From NCBI GenBank assembly GCA_028714255.1, contig JAQTMR010000006.1, forward strand, positions 1 through 64,000: DNA of 64,000 nt, given 5' to 3'. The position numbers were made by a program, and so were the translations under genes. Source of the DNA: Phycisphaerae bacterium. GTDB lineage: Bacteria; Planctomycetota; Phycisphaerae; Sedimentisphaerales; Anaerobacaceae. The notes beneath the pieces are model-generated. The model did not search any database, had not been told where the DNA came from, and saw nothing but the letters and a program-made list of their open reading frames with translations. Below are positions 17,209 to 27,493 of this stretch, one piece after another (within the stretch, counting starts at the first letter, position 1; each line of letters begins with the position of its first letter).

Positions 17209-18684
17209 TCAATACCCCCCCATTATCACGGCAACATCGTGCAGCAGGTTGTTAACAACCGGCGGGATATATAGTCCGAGCATCAGTGTTAATGCTCCGA
17301 GCGCCAATGGTGGAAGCACGGAAATAGCGGTATCCGGGTTGTCAGCAATCTGCAGACTGTCATCTTTCCTGCCCTGAGCCATATTTAAAAAAGCGATGGC
17401 CATGCCAATAAAGATAAGAGCCAGGATAGCTAAAAAAGCAACTGCAATGCCGATTCTGCCCTGTTCAATCATTGATTTTACAATCGTAAATTCACTTAGA
17501 AAAATGCCGAAAGGCGGTATGCCGGTAATGGCAAAAAAACCTGCTATCCATATTATGCCAGTAGCAGGCATAATGGTCATGATGCCGCTTACCCTTTTGG
17601 TTGTTTTTGTTTTGTAAACAGCAAGAATATTTCCCGCCGCCAGAAACAACATCGCCTTTGTAAGCGAATGATTAACCGCATGCAGCATCGCTCCGAATGT
17701 TGCACCGGCGCCAATACCCACACCAAGCGCTAAGATTCCCATATGTTCGACACTCGAATACGCGAGCATTCTTTTATAGTCGGGCTGGCCCAATATGAAG
17801 ACAGCTGCCCAGCCAATTGATATCAATCCGAACAATACAAGCAGATCCTGGCAGAACCGTCCCAGACCCGCAGCCAGGCAAACCTGATAGCTTCTTAATA
17901 TCCCCAGGAAAGCACAATTCAAAAGTGCGCCAGACATCAACGCAGATACCACAGAGGGGGATTCGCTGTGTGCATCCGGCAGCCAGGTGTGCATCGGCGC
18001 CAGGCCCATCTTCGTGCCGTAGCCAACAAGGAAAAGCAGAAAAGCGGCCTTGAGCCACGGGACATTCAACAGATGTCCCTGCTGGAGCAAAACGCTTAAA
18101 ATCATGGATTTATCATTTGATTCAGGGGCTGAAGCGGCAATAACCATAAAAAAGTTGCCTAATAGCGCCAGGGCTATTCCAACCGAGCATATCAGTAAAT
18201 ATTTCCAGGTGGCTTCAAGAGAACGATGATGCCGATGGAAATATATCAGAGGCGCACTTGCAAGAGTGGTAGCCTCCATAGCTACCCACATCAAACCAAA
18301 ATGCTGGCTTACGGTCACAAGTGTCATTGTTGTAAGGAACGCCAGGAGACACGCACAAAAAATTGCCGCGGGCGCGTTAGTAAAAAAAATCCCCTCTTCA
18401 AAATCCTGTTCCTTTCTGCCGGATTCGCCGGCAAGATATCCAAAAGCATAGAGTGAACAGGCCAGAAAAAGTACGCTGGTTATTGTCAAAAATAAAAGGC
18501 CCGGCTTATCCAGCATAAGCCAGCCGTTCAATAGCGGATTTGCTTCCTTGTTCCAGGCAGTTATGGTTATGACCGTATGACTAACTGCCGCCGTGACAAG
18601 AATGATACGGCGAAAGATATTGCTTCGTACTATCAACGACAAAACTGCCGCTATCGCAGGAATCAACAACAAGGCATATATCAT
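17209..18684 (-). CDS. Ehr/Hyf-type complex antiporter-like subunit (HyfF/NuoN-like)
   Basis: A 491-residue membrane protein with about 13-14 helices, of the NuoL/M/N and Mrp antiporter family. The pumping residues are visible: a Glu in VAMEATTLAS (TM5), a Lys in GYGTKMGLAPMH (TM7) and PDAHSESPS next to it. It closely follows the HyfF pattern. It would carry ions or protons in the membrane arm. It lies between the HyfE-like gene (4 bases upstream) and the large subunit gene. Confidence 0.88.
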   Translation of the reverse strand: MIYALLLIPAIAAVLSLIVRSNIFRRIILVTAAVSHTVITITAWNKEANPLLNGWLMLDKPGLLFLTITSVLFLACSLYAFGYLAGESGRKEQDFEEGIFFTNAPAAIFCACLLAFLTTMTLVTVSQHFGLMWVAMEATTLASAPLIYFHRHHRSLEATWKYLLICSVGIALALLGNFFMVIAASAPESNDKSMILSVLLQQGHLLNVPWLKAAFLLFLVGYGTKMGLAPMHTWLPDAHSESPSVVSALMSGALLNCAFLGILRSYQVCLAAGLGRFCQDLLVLFGLISIGWAAVFILGQPDYKRMLAYSSVEHMGILALGVGIGAGATFGAMLHAVNHSLTKAMLFLAAGNILAVYKTKTTKRVSGIMTIMPATGIIWIAGFFAITGIPPFGIFLSEFTIVKSMIEQGRIGIAVAFLAILALIFIGMAIAFLNMAQGRKDDSLQIADNPDTAISVLPPLALGALTLMLGLYIPPVVNNLLHDVAVIMGGY

Positions 18685-18688
18685 AATA

Positions 18689-19333
18689 TCAAACTTTCAA
18701 TCTCGATAACTGGTCCGTGTCTATATGGTCAAATTCACGGTTAATGTGAAACATAGTGATACCCATTACAAAAACAGCCACAAAAACATCCAACAGGATA
18801 CCGAGCTCGACAAGGACAGGCTGTTTTTGGACTAAAGCGACTCCGAAAGTGTATATCCCGTTTTCCATCACCAAATAACCGAGTACCTGAGTCACAGCTT
18901 TTTTTCGGCTGATTATAAGAAACAACCCCGACATAATCGTAAAAAAGGCGACCGGAACAATCAGCGTGGACATTGCTGCAACAGGTAACGGCAGACGCGA
19001 ACCAAGCCACATACATATTACAAGAATTACCATCCCCAAAGCTATTGAGGTTCCATATCCAATTAAAGGCTCGACTTCCCGCTGAGTCTTTAAATCTCTC
19101 AATGCTCTCGTAAGCAACCACGGAAAAACAATTCCCTTTAAGCTGATTATGGCTGCAGAAAAAAAGACGAGATGTAATTCCAAACTCCACCCATTCAATA
19201 AAAGCGGCAATAAGCCCAGCACCACCCCCTGTACCGCTACAATACGAATACATGTCCCCAATCTGCTTAAACCAAGCAGTGTAAGATTGGTAAGCACAAG
19301 AAATATCATGATGGTATCCGCGGCGTTGTTCAT
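18689..19333 (-). CDS. Ehr/Hyf-type complex subunit HyfE-like
   Basis: A 214-residue protein with about six transmembrane helices. Its length and position are those of HyfE, a NuoK-related subunit fused to extra helices. The C-terminal portion with VTQVLGYLVMENGIY holds the NuoK-type membrane glutamate. The gene begins 4 bases after the NuoH-like gene ends. Assignment rests on the gene order and on this motif. Confidence 0.8.
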   Translation of the reverse strand: MNNAADTIMIFLVLTNLTLLGLSRLGTCIRIVAVQGVVLGLLPLLLNGWSLELHLVFFSAAIISLKGIVFPWLLTRALRDLKTQREVEPLIGYGTSIALGMVILVICMWLGSRLPLPVAAMSTLIVPVAFFTIMSGLFLIISRKKAVTQVLGYLVMENGIYTFGVALVQKQPVLVELGILLDVFVAVFVMGITMFHINREFDHIDTDQLSRLKV

Positions 19334-19337
19334 AAAA

Positions 19338-20249
19338 TTACCTTAAAATCAATACCAGAGCTAAAATTGAAAGAGTTGTCGCCCCAATTAGAAGCTGGGG
19401 CACATGCAGCAGTTTTAATCTTGCCATTGAAGATTCGATTACGCCTATGACTATCGCAAGAAGTATCATAAAAAGCATCGCTGCCGAGATATCAAATAAC
19501 GCATTGCCGCTATGTACCGGAACAACAATACCAATAAGTATCGCACCGAGAAGCCACATTTTTATAGCGGCTCCGTAAAGAATCATTGCCAAATCCGGGC
19601 CGCTATGGTCAAGTATCATAACCTCATGTATCATTGTCAGTTCAAGGTGCGTATTGGGATCATCGATTGGTATCCTTGAATTTTCCGTTAAAAAGACAAT
19701 CAGAATGGCAAAGCCAACCAGTACAAAGGCCGGCCCGGCGTTTAACCAAACACTGAGATTGAGTGATGAAAACATCTGTGAAAGAGAAATATAACCTGTG
19801 TATTTTGCGATAGCTGCAAGCCCTATGAGCAACGCCGGTTCAGAGAGCGTAGAGAATGTCACTTCCCTGCTGGCGCCCATTCCTTCAAAACTTGAACCAG
19901 TATCCATCGCCATTAAAACTGTGAAAAACCGCGAGAGACCAAAAAGATAGGCAAACAAAATCAAATCCCCTTTGAAGCTGATAACAGCAGGCAGCCCTCC
20001 AAAAGGAATGAGTGCCGCAGCGATTAAAGCAACGGAGAGACCAATCACCGGGCCGACGCGGAATATCCACGAAGTTGAGCGGCTGTAAACTGCCCCTTTG
20101 CGTAAAAGTTTCCATATATCATAATATAGCTGCAATAAAGGTTGTCCCGTTCTGCCCGCGAAGACAGCTTTTGTTCTGTTAATGATGCCAAGTAACAGCG
20201 GCGCTGCAGCAAGTGCAATAACCATATTGAGTAACTTCAAGATAATCAT
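19338..20249 (-). CDS. Ehr/Hyf-type complex subunit HyfC/NuoH-like
   Basis: A 303-residue membrane protein of the NuoH/HyfC/EchB family with about eight helices. The diagnostic acidic stretch is ENSRIPIDDPNTHLELTMIHE (about residues 190-210), which in NuoH lines the E-channel between the redox and pumping modules. The retained acidic residues suggest that energy coupling is intact even though the NiFe site is lost. It starts 4 bases after the HyfB-like gene. Confidence 0.9.
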   Translation of the reverse strand: MIILKLLNMVIALAAAPLLLGIINRTKAVFAGRTGQPLLQLYYDIWKLLRKGAVYSRSTSWIFRVGPVIGLSVALIAAALIPFGGLPAVISFKGDLILFAYLFGLSRFFTVLMAMDTGSSFEGMGASREVTFSTLSEPALLIGLAAIAKYTGYISLSQMFSSLNLSVWLNAGPAFVLVGFAILIVFLTENSRIPIDDPNTHLELTMIHEVMILDHSGPDLAMILYGAAIKMWLLGAILIGIVVPVHSGNALFDISAAMLFMILLAIVIGVIESSMARLKLLHVPQLLIGATTLSILALVLILR

Positions 20250-20253
20250 TATG

Positions 20254-22233
20254 CTACATCATCTTCCATATTAAAAGTATACCCAGTGTCAGAGCGATAT
20301 ATAAAACATATATCTGAAGCCGGCCATGCTGGAACCATCGCAGTTTCGAAAGCAATAAACTGATCCATTTATACGCAGGCTCATACATATACTTTTCACT
20401 AATATCCGATGTGTCCGTATGGAAAGCAGATTGGACGGGGAAAACACCTTTTGGATGCGAAATATCTTTACGGGTTCGCAGGAAAAGCTTGAACAGGTCC
20501 GTAAGAGGCTGAGCGAACGAAGTAGCCGTGTACTGCATCTTTGGGCCCGGCTGAGCATAGCCGCAATCCCAGGTCACCGTCTGTCTGACACAGCGGCCGC
20601 TAAGCAGCAGTTTACGCAAAACCGTGAAAACACCTATAATTCCAAAGAGGATTAATGATACAAAGACAAAATTCCACAATACTGTCGATGCAGATGCAAG
20701 CTCGGCCTGAACATCTGGAAACGTGAGCAAGGTTATTTCTAAAATGACGTTTTCCGCAGATTTTATTACAAGCGGCGAGAATATTCCCAGGAGTAAGCAG
20801 AGAGCCGCAAGAGTTACCATCGAAAATTTCATACCCGGCCCAACCTCGTGAGCCTGTTGTGCGTAATCACTTCGCGGATGGCCAAGAAATATTACACCGA
20901 ACGCCTTTGTAAAACAAGCTAACGCCAGTCCGCCAATAAGAGCAAGGGCGCCTATTACAATCAGAGCAGGAATTACTGCTTCAAGTCCTCCACCCATGCC
21001 GTTCTTGAAAACTCCGAGATAAATCAGGAACTCGCTGACAAAACCATTTAGAGGAGGTAATCCGCAAATCGCTATAGAGCCAATAAGAAAAGTAAAGGCT
21101 GTCCATGGCATACGCTTAATAATCCCGCCGAGTAAATCTATATGTCCTGTTTTGCAACTGTGCAAAACCGCGCCGGCGCCTAAAAAAAGCAGTCCTTTAA
21201 ATACAGCGTGATTTATCACATGAAACAACCCGCCGGCAAAACCAAGGACCGCAAGAATTGGCGAATTCATATTGATGCCTAACAAGCCGACACCTAAGCC
21301 AATGGTTATAATGCCGATATTTTCGACACTGTGATAGGCCAAAAGACGTTTCAAATCATGTTGTGCAAGTGCGAAAAGTACACCAAGAACACCAGATACA
21401 GCGCCAATTAAAATCAACACCCAACACCACCAGGCAGGAGGAAACCCCAAAATAGTTAAGGCCCTGACTAAACCGTAGATGCCGGTTTTTATCATAACAC
21501 CGCTCATAACCGCGGAAACATGGCTGGGCGCCGCTGGATGGGCATAAGGCAGCCACACATGCAGGGGCATAAATCCAGCTTTCGTGCCAAAGCCAACTAT
21601 TGCCAACATAAATAAGACATTGGCCAGCGACGACGGCACACCTGAAATTTTATCAAAATCCAGCGAACCTGCGTGGTGACCAAGTAAAATAAAAAAAACG
21701 ACAAGAAACGCTGTTCCGATATGCATTGCGATAAGATATATCAAGCCGGCCTGACGGACCGTCTGCCGTTCATATTCAAATGTAACAAGAAAGAAAGAAG
21801 AAAGTGACATTATCTCCCATGCAACCAAAAACAATAAACCATTTCTGGCAACAACCACCAGCGCCATTCCTATCAATAGCAAGTTGTAAAAAAACCATGG
21901 GGCTCCAAGATTTTTCTTTTCTCGATATGCCAAAAGATACTCGGCTCCATAGACAGCAGCGATGGCCGATAATCCGAATATTGGTATTAAAAATACTGCT
22001 GATATCGCGTCTATCTGAACAAAAAACGAACCGAAAGGTATGTTCCAATTCAAACGAAATGATTCTGTAACGCCATGCAAAAACACCTTAAAGGCTGGAA
22101 TAACAGCGGTAATACTGCCGGCGACAGCACCCGCAGCACCAAAAAAAGACGCCAAACCTGCCCTTCGGCCGTTGATGAGTGAAGCCAAACCACCAACGAA
22201 TATAATTACCAGGCCCCAAAGAAAAAGTGACAT
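20254..22233 (-). CDS. Ehr/Hyf-type complex antiporter-like subunit HyfB/NuoL-like
   Basis: A 659-residue protein with about 14-16 helices and the HyfB form of the NuoL/M family. The pumping residues are visible: Glu in VAWEIMSLSSF (TM5), Lys in GFGTKAGFMPLHVW (TM7), then LPYAHPAAPSHVSAVMSG, and the loop HDLKRLLAYHSVENIG. The final ~120 residues are an extension ending in one more helix, as in HyfB. It is the first structural gene of the operon and its ATG is directly adjacent to the stop of the regulator gene, so the two are probably translated together. Confidence 0.9.
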   Translation of the reverse strand: MSLFLWGLVIIFVGGLASLINGRRAGLASFFGAAGAVAGSITAVIPAFKVFLHGVTESFRLNWNIPFGSFFVQIDAISAVFLIPIFGLSAIAAVYGAEYLLAYREKKNLGAPWFFYNLLLIGMALVVVARNGLLFLVAWEIMSLSSFFLVTFEYERQTVRQAGLIYLIAMHIGTAFLVVFFILLGHHAGSLDFDKISGVPSSLANVLFMLAIVGFGTKAGFMPLHVWLPYAHPAAPSHVSAVMSGVMIKTGIYGLVRALTILGFPPAWWCWVLILIGAVSGVLGVLFALAQHDLKRLLAYHSVENIGIITIGLGVGLLGINMNSPILAVLGFAGGLFHVINHAVFKGLLFLGAGAVLHSCKTGHIDLLGGIIKRMPWTAFTFLIGSIAICGLPPLNGFVSEFLIYLGVFKNGMGGGLEAVIPALIVIGALALIGGLALACFTKAFGVIFLGHPRSDYAQQAHEVGPGMKFSMVTLAALCLLLGIFSPLVIKSAENVILEITLLTFPDVQAELASASTVLWNFVFVSLILFGIIGVFTVLRKLLLSGRCVRQTVTWDCGYAQPGPKMQYTATSFAQPLTDLFKLFLRTRKDISHPKGVFPVQSAFHTDTSDISEKYMYEPAYKWISLLLSKLRWFQHGRLQIYVLYIALTLGILLIWKMM

Positions 22234-22944
22234 TTAACTTTTTCCTCCGGTCTCTAAAACAGCTTGATTTTGTTTCAGGCCGGACTCTATCCGAGATATT
22301 TCAGAGAAAATCTCATCCCGGCTGCCCTGATTCTTTATAACATTTCTGAAGCCTTTATCACGTAAGGCATAAGCCAATCTGGAAAGCAAATACAGATGTG
22401 TTTTGACAGTAGGGCTTATAAGTGTAAAAAGGCAGTTTACCAGTTTGCCATCGAGAGAATTAAAATCAATTGGTTTTTCAAGAAAACACAGTGAAACAAT
22501 AGGTTCGGTTATATGTAAAACTATTGGATTACGGACATGTGGTATGGCTATTCCATCACCAATCGCAGTAGAAGCCATGGCTTCCCGTGCCAAAAGAACC
22601 TGTAAAAGAAACTCTCTATCTACTTCCGGCGGCAGCTTCATGAGTTCAACAACGCTTTTTATAGCGGATTTTTTATTCTCGCCTTCGGTACGGTAATATA
22701 TTCCACCAAAGGTCAGTGCATCCGATAAGCTGTGCATTGGAACCTGTAAGTTTTCCGGTTCATGGAATATATCTGCTGAAACATTGATTTGGCGGGATGT
22801 TACCCATTCGAGCAGTTCAGCCCGGTTGAAACGGTAATGGTCACCAACCCTATAAACGGGTAGTTCACCTTTTTTCAACCATCTATAAATCGTTTTCTCA
22901 TTTACCTTTAGCAAATTTGCTACATCTTTTACAGTAAGTTGCAT
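22234..22944 (-). CDS. Helix-turn-helix/PTS-EIIA fusion regulator
   Basis: A 236-residue protein. Residues 1-55 form an excisionase/MerR-like DNA-binding domain (TVKDVANLLKVNEKTIYRWLKKGELPVYRVG). Residues ~85-225 form a PTS EIIA domain of the fructose/PtsN type. The expected phosphorylation His is His136 in GDGIAIPHVRN. I start it at the ATG at 22944, which has AAGGCGAG upstream; the 26 upstream codons overlap three direct repeats that look like an operator. It sits immediately before the Ehr-like operon and is probably its regulator, with phosphorylation as the input. Confidence 0.85.
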   Translation of the reverse strand: MQLTVKDVANLLKVNEKTIYRWLKKGELPVYRVGDHYRFNRAELLEWVTSRQINVSADIFHEPENLQVPMHSLSDALTFGGIYYRTEGENKKSAIKSVVELMKLPPEVDREFLLQVLLAREAMASTAIGDGIAIPHVRNPIVLHITEPIVSLCFLEKPIDFNSLDGKLVNCLFTLISPTVKTHLYLLSRLAYALRDKGFRNVIKNQGSRDEIFSEISRIESGLKQNQAVLETGGKS

Positions 22945-22958
22945 AATTCTCGCCTTGT

Positions 22959-22998
22959 GGACATTTATATCTATTAATAGGACATTTTGGGACATTTT
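22959..22998 (-). promoter_or_regulatory. Three phased direct repeats, candidate operator
   Basis: Three copies of GGACATTT (plus strand) begin at 22959, 22980 and 22990. The spacings of 21 and 10 bases correspond to about two and one helical turns, so all copies lie on one face of the DNA. They sit 15-55 bases upstream of the HTH-EIIA start codon, where an autoregulatory site would be expected. Confidence 0.5.
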
Positions 22999-23113
22999 AC
23001 ATAAAAAGGCATAAATCGTCAAGCTTATTTTGCTATAGTTTCAATAAATACGAATGAAATCGCCGATTCCATGGCTTGCTTGAACAGCTTCCGCTATACC
23101 ATATCCATTTAAA

Positions 23114-24229
23114 TCAGTTCATTAACTTAATAAACTGTTCAAAGAGATACTGTGAATCGTGCGGGCCGGGAGAAGCTTCGGGGTGGTATTGAACCGAAAA
23201 AGCAGATAACTTCTTAGATATTATGCCTTCATTGGTATTATCGTTAAGATTGACGTGGGTAACCTCGATGCCTTTGCCTTTTAGAGAATCGACATCGACA
23301 CAAAAGCCGTGGTTCTGGCTGGTTATTTCAACTGCACCCGTCAACAGGTTTTTAACCGGATGGTTCGCGCCTCTGTGGCCGAACTTGAGCTTGTAAGTTT
23401 GTCCGCCGAGAGCAAGGCCAAGTATTTGATGGCCGAGACAAATTCCGAATATGGGCAGCTTACCGAGAAGATTTTGAACTGTTTCTATAGCATAGCCCAA
23501 AGGCGCCGGGTCACCGGGGCCGTTGCTTAGGAAAACGCCGTCCGGCTTCAGGCGGAGAACTTCTTTTGCCGAAGTGGCAGCCGGGACAACCTGTACTTCA
23601 CAGCCGTGCGAACAAAGTAGTCTGAGAATATTATGTTTTATGCCGAAATCGAAGGTTACGACCTTGTATTTTTTTTCGGTTTTCCACTCTGAGCCAGTCA
23701 ATACATTTACAACGCCATCGTTCCAGCTGTAAGTTTTTCCGGCAGTTACGTCTTTAACTATGTCCCTGCCAACAAGGCCGGGGTAATCCCGGAGTTTTTC
23801 TTTTAGTTTATTTATATTCAGCTCTGTCGATGAGATAATTCCTCTCATCGCCCCTTTGGTTCGGATATGCTTAACCAGCTTTCTCGTATCAATCCCCTCG
23901 AGGCCGACGACATTGTTTTTCTGCAAATACTCACCAAGGGATATTCCGCTTCGCCAATTGCTCGGATACGGGCAGTTTTCTTTGACGATAAAGCCGCTGA
24001 CGAATGATTTTCTCGATTCCGAATCCTCGCTGTTGGTGCCGTAGTTGCCAATCAGCGGATACGTCATCGTTATTATCTGCTCATTATAAGATGGGTCGGT
24101 CAATATCTCCTGATAGCCTGTCATGCTCGTATTAAAAACGACCTCCCCGCACTTTTGGCCTTCGGCGCCAAAAGAATTGCCTTCAAAAACCATACCATCT
24201 TCAAGCAGCAGAATAGCTTTCAAATCCAC
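23114..24229 (-). CDS. carA: Carbamoyl-phosphate synthase small (glutaminase) chain
   Basis: A 371-residue CarA. The N-terminal CPSase small-chain domain has MTGYQEILTDPSY. The C-terminal class I glutamine amidotransferase domain holds the nucleophile Cys in FGICLGHQ and the His/Glu pair in QYHPEASPGP. It releases ammonia from glutamine for CarB. The length is typical. It is the last gene of the long nitrogen operon and starts 2 bases after carB ends. carB before carA is the reverse of the common carAB order. Confidence 0.96.
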   Translation of the reverse strand: MDLKAILLLEDGMVFEGNSFGAEGQKCGEVVFNTSMTGYQEILTDPSYNEQIITMTYPLIGNYGTNSEDSESRKSFVSGFIVKENCPYPSNWRSGISLGEYLQKNNVVGLEGIDTRKLVKHIRTKGAMRGIISSTELNINKLKEKLRDYPGLVGRDIVKDVTAGKTYSWNDGVVNVLTGSEWKTEKKYKVVTFDFGIKHNILRLLCSHGCEVQVVPAATSAKEVLRLKPDGVFLSNGPGDPAPLGYAIETVQNLLGKLPIFGICLGHQILGLALGGQTYKLKFGHRGANHPVKNLLTGAVEITSQNHGFCVDVDSLKGKGIEVTHVNLNDNTNEGIISKKLSAFSVQYHPEASPGPHDSQYLFEQFIKLMN

Positions 24230-24231
24230 TC

Positions 24232-27200
24232 CTAATCGTAATATTTCTGAACAGGTTTTACGCTGATTTTTCTTCGTTTCATTGCCGCGACGGCTTTTAC
24301 GACCGCAATAGCAGCCCTGATGCTTGTTACATAGGGGATTTGTTTATCAAGGGCAGTCCTTCTTATCGGAAAAGAATCTCCTACCGATTGAGCACCTGCC
24401 GTGCTATTTACGATGAGGTCGATTTTGCCGTTTATTATCCAATCGACCACGTTGGGTCTGCCCTCACTCATTTTGAGCACAAACTCCGATGGGATATTAT
24501 TGTTCACAAGCTCAAGGCATGTGCCTTTTGTAGCCACGATTCTAAAACCCATTTCATTCATTTGACGCGCCAGCTCAACGGCTTTTTTCTTGTCACTATC
24601 TTTTACGCTAAAAAGCACGTTGCCGCTCATCGGCAGGCCATTGCCGGCAGCTATCTGAGATTTTGCGAAAGCGATTCCAAAATCATCGTCTATTCCCATA
24701 ACTTCGCCGGTAGAAAGCATCTCCGGCCCAAGCAATGTGTCTATGCCGGGGAACTTCAGGAACGGAAATACCGCCTCTTTCACCGAAAAATGCTTCGGTT
24801 TTATTTCCTCTGTAAAGCCTAACTCATCCAGGGTGGCCCCTGCCATAATCTTTGTCGCAAGTTTAGCTAAAGGCACGCCAATAGCCTTACTCACAAACGG
24901 AATTGTTCTGGATGCGCGGGGGTTCACTTCGAGAATATAGATTTTGTCATCTTTTATGGCAAACTGAATGTTTATAAGGCCCTTTACTTTCAGAGCGAGC
25001 GCTAAAAGCCTGGTTTGTCTTTTAATATCCTTGAGAATTTTTTCGCTTATCGAAACAGGAGGCAGCGAACAGGCGCTATCGCCCGAATGTACCCCTGCTT
25101 CCTCGATGTGCTCCATAACTCCGCCGATGACCACTCGCTTGCCGTCGCATATAGCATCGACGTCCATCTCCGTCGCATCGTCAAGGAACTGGTCTATCAG
25201 AACAGGATGTTCGTCCGAAGCCTCGAACGCATTTCTGACAGCGGACTCGAAAGACTTCTCGTCGTAAACAATTTTCATTGCCCGGCCTCCTAATACGTAG
25301 GATGGCCGAACAAGCAAAGGAAATCCGATTTTTCGCGCTATTTTCAGTGCCTTGTCATAAGTTGTAGCGGTGCCGCTGTCAGGCTGACGCAGTTCGAGTT
25401 TCTTAACAAGATTGTTGAATCGTTTGCGGTCCTCGGCGCAGGCAATACTGTCCGGCGACGTGCCGATTATTTTTACGCCTGCTTTTTCGAGGGGGACAGC
25501 CAGCTTGAGCGGAGTCTGTCCGCCAAACTGGACTATTACGCCATCCGGCTTTTCCTTTTCGACAATCGACATAACATCTTCATAAGTCAACGGTTCGAAA
25601 TACAATCTGTCGGATGTATCGTAATCTGTGCTTACAGTTTCAGGGTTGCAGTTGACCATTATCGACTCGATGCCTATTTCCTTCAACGCGAAGGAGGCAT
25701 GAACGCAGCAATAATCGAATTCGATTCCCTGACCTATGCGATTGGGGCCGCCGCCGAGAATAACTATTTTTCTTTTATCGGTCGGGTTGGCTTCACATTC
25801 GCTCTCGAACGTCGAATAAAGATAAGGAGTATGGGCCTCGAACTCGGCTCCGCAGGTATCAACCGTTTTGTACACGGGTTCGACCCCAAGCCGAAGGCGA
25901 TGTTTCCTGAACTGTTCTTCCGATATATTCAACACAGTCGCCAGGTACTTATCGCTAAAGCCATACTCTTTCACCTGACGAAGGAAATCACTATCAAATT
26001 TATCAAGAGCAGTTGACTTTATTTTTTTCTCCAGCTTGACAATGTCGTGGATGTTATTGAGGAACCACGGGTCGATTTTCGTCAGAGCAAATATTTCGTC
26101 CGTAGAAAGTTTTCTTCTAAAAGCCTCGGCTACATACCATATTTTATCCCAGCATCTCGTCCGCAGCTTTTTCCTCAGTTGAGCTAGGCTAAGCTCGCTA
26201 TTGATATATTTTTTATCAAGCGAAAAGCGGTTTATTTCGAGCGACCTTACAGCTTTATGCAGTGCTTCCTTAAACGTTCTCCCTATTGCCATAGCTTCGC
26301 CGACCGACTTCATCTGTACCGTAAGCTCCTGGTTAGTGTTGGGGAACTTTTCAAATGTAAAACGCGGCCACTTAACCACACAATAATCAATGGTCGGCTC
26401 AAAACAGGCAGGGGTTTTCTTGGTAATATCGTTAGGAATTTCATCGAGAGTATAGCCAACCGCCAACAGGGAAGCAATTTTGGCAATTGGAAATCCTGTA
26501 GCCTTCGATGCGAGAGCGGAGCTTCGCGAAACGCGTGGGTTCATCTCTATCACATACAGTTTGCCGTTTTCGGGATTGACCGCAAACTGTATATTCGAGC
26601 CTCCGGTTTCAACTCCTATTGCCCGGATAATCTTGATGGCGGCATCGCGCATCCATTGGTATTCTTTGTCCGTCAACGTCTGAGCAGGAGCAACGGTGAT
26701 GCTGTCGCCGGTATGAATGCCCATTGGGTCGAAGTTTTCTATCGGGCAGACAATGACAACGTTGTCTTTTCTGTCCCGCATCACCTCGAGTTCATACTCT
26801 TTCCAGCCGGCGACGGATTGTTCTATCAAGACTTCGGTTTTGGGGCTCAAATCCAAACCCCAGTCAACGTACCTTTTATACTCTTCAACATTATTCGCTA
26901 TATTTCCGCCAGTGCCGCCCAGAGTATATGAGGGTCTGATGATAGCGGGGAAACCAACATATTTGATTATTTCCTGAGCCTGCTGCCAGGAATGGGCACA
27001 ACCGCTTCTGGGAACTTCAAGCCCGATATCTCCGATAATTTTCTTGAACTTATCTCTTTCTTCGGCTTTTTTAATCGCCTGCAAACTGGCCCCCAAAAGA
27101 CGAACGCCGTATTTTTTCAACACGCCGCTTTCCGCCAGCGCCACTGCGGTGTTCAGGCCGGTTTGTCCTCCGAGGGTTGGCAGCAGGCTGTCGGGCCGTT

Positions 27201-27441
27201 CTTTCTGAATTATTTTTTCGACTATCTCGGGCGTGATAGGTTCAATATAGGTTCTGTCCGCGATTTCGGGGTCAGTCATTATTGTGGCAGGATTGCTATT
27301 GACAAGCACAACCTTGAAACCTTCCTGCTTTAATACCTTGCAGGCCTGCGTGCCTGAATAATCAAATTCACAACCCTGGCCTATAACAATAGGGCCTGAG
27401 CCTATAATCAGTATCTTTTTAATATCCTTGCGCTTCGGCAT
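24232..27441 (-). CDS. carB: Carbamoyl-phosphate synthase large chain
   Basis: A 1069-residue CarB with its two homologous ATP-grasp halves. The first has [17 protein letters not shown], the second [19 protein letters not shown]-terminal MGS-like allosteric domain (about 930-1069) contains [14 protein letters not shown]. It makes carbamoyl phosphate from bicarbonate, ammonia and two ATP for pyrimidine and arginine synthesis. The length is normal and no motif is lost. It lies between nadE (52 bases upstream) and carA. Confidence 0.97.
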   Translation of the reverse strand: MPKRKDIKKILIIGSGPIVIGQGCEFDYSGTQACKVLKQEGFKVVLVNSNPATIMTDPEIADRTYIEPITPEIVEKIIQKERPDSLLPTLGGQTGLNTAVALAESGVLKKYGVRLLGASLQAIKKAEERDKFKKIIGDIGLEVPRSGCAHSWQQAQEIIKYVGFPAIIRPSYTLGGTGGNIANNVEEYKRYVDWGLDLSPKTEVLIEQSVAGWKEYELEVMRDRKDNVVIVCPIENFDPMGIHTGDSITVAPAQTLTDKEYQWMRDAAIKIIRAIGVETGGSNIQFAVNPENGKLYVIEMNPRVSRSSALASKATGFPIAKIASLLAVGYTLDEIPNDITKKTPACFEPTIDYCVVKWPRFTFEKFPNTNQELTVQMKSVGEAMAIGRTFKEALHKAVRSLEINRFSLDKKYINSELSLAQLRKKLRTRCWDKIWYVAEAFRRKLSTDEIFALTKIDPWFLNNIHDIVKLEKKIKSTALDKFDSDFLRQVKEYGFSDKYLATVLNISEEQFRKHRLRLGVEPVYKTVDTCGAEFEAHTPYLYSTFESECEANPTDKRKIVILGGGPNRIGQGIEFDYCCVHASFALKEIGIESIMVNCNPETVSTDYDTSDRLYFEPLTYEDVMSIVEKEKPDGVIVQFGGQTPLKLAVPLEKAGVKIIGTSPDSIACAEDRKRFNNLVKKLELRQPDSGTATTYDKALKIARKIGFPLLVRPSYVLGGRAMKIVYDEKSFESAVRNAFEASDEHPVLIDQFLDDATEMDVDAICDGKRVVIGGVMEHIEEAGVHSGDSACSLPPVSISEKILKDIKRQTRLLALALKVKGLINIQFAIKDDKIYILEVNPRASRTIPFVSKAIGVPLAKLATKIMAGATLDELGFTEEIKPKHFSVKEAVFPFLKFPGIDTLLGPEMLSTGEVMGIDDDFGIAFAKSQIAAGNGLPMSGNVLFSVKDSDKKKAVELARQMNEMGFRIVATKGTCLELVNNNIPSEFVLKMSEGRPNVVDWIINGKIDLIVNSTAGAQSVGDSFPIRRTALDKQIPYVTSIRAAIAVVKAVAAMKRRKISVKPVQKYYD

Positions 27442-27493
27442 TGGTTGTTTTTGCCCCTTTTATATCACAGGTCGCGGCACTTTGCCAGCAATA

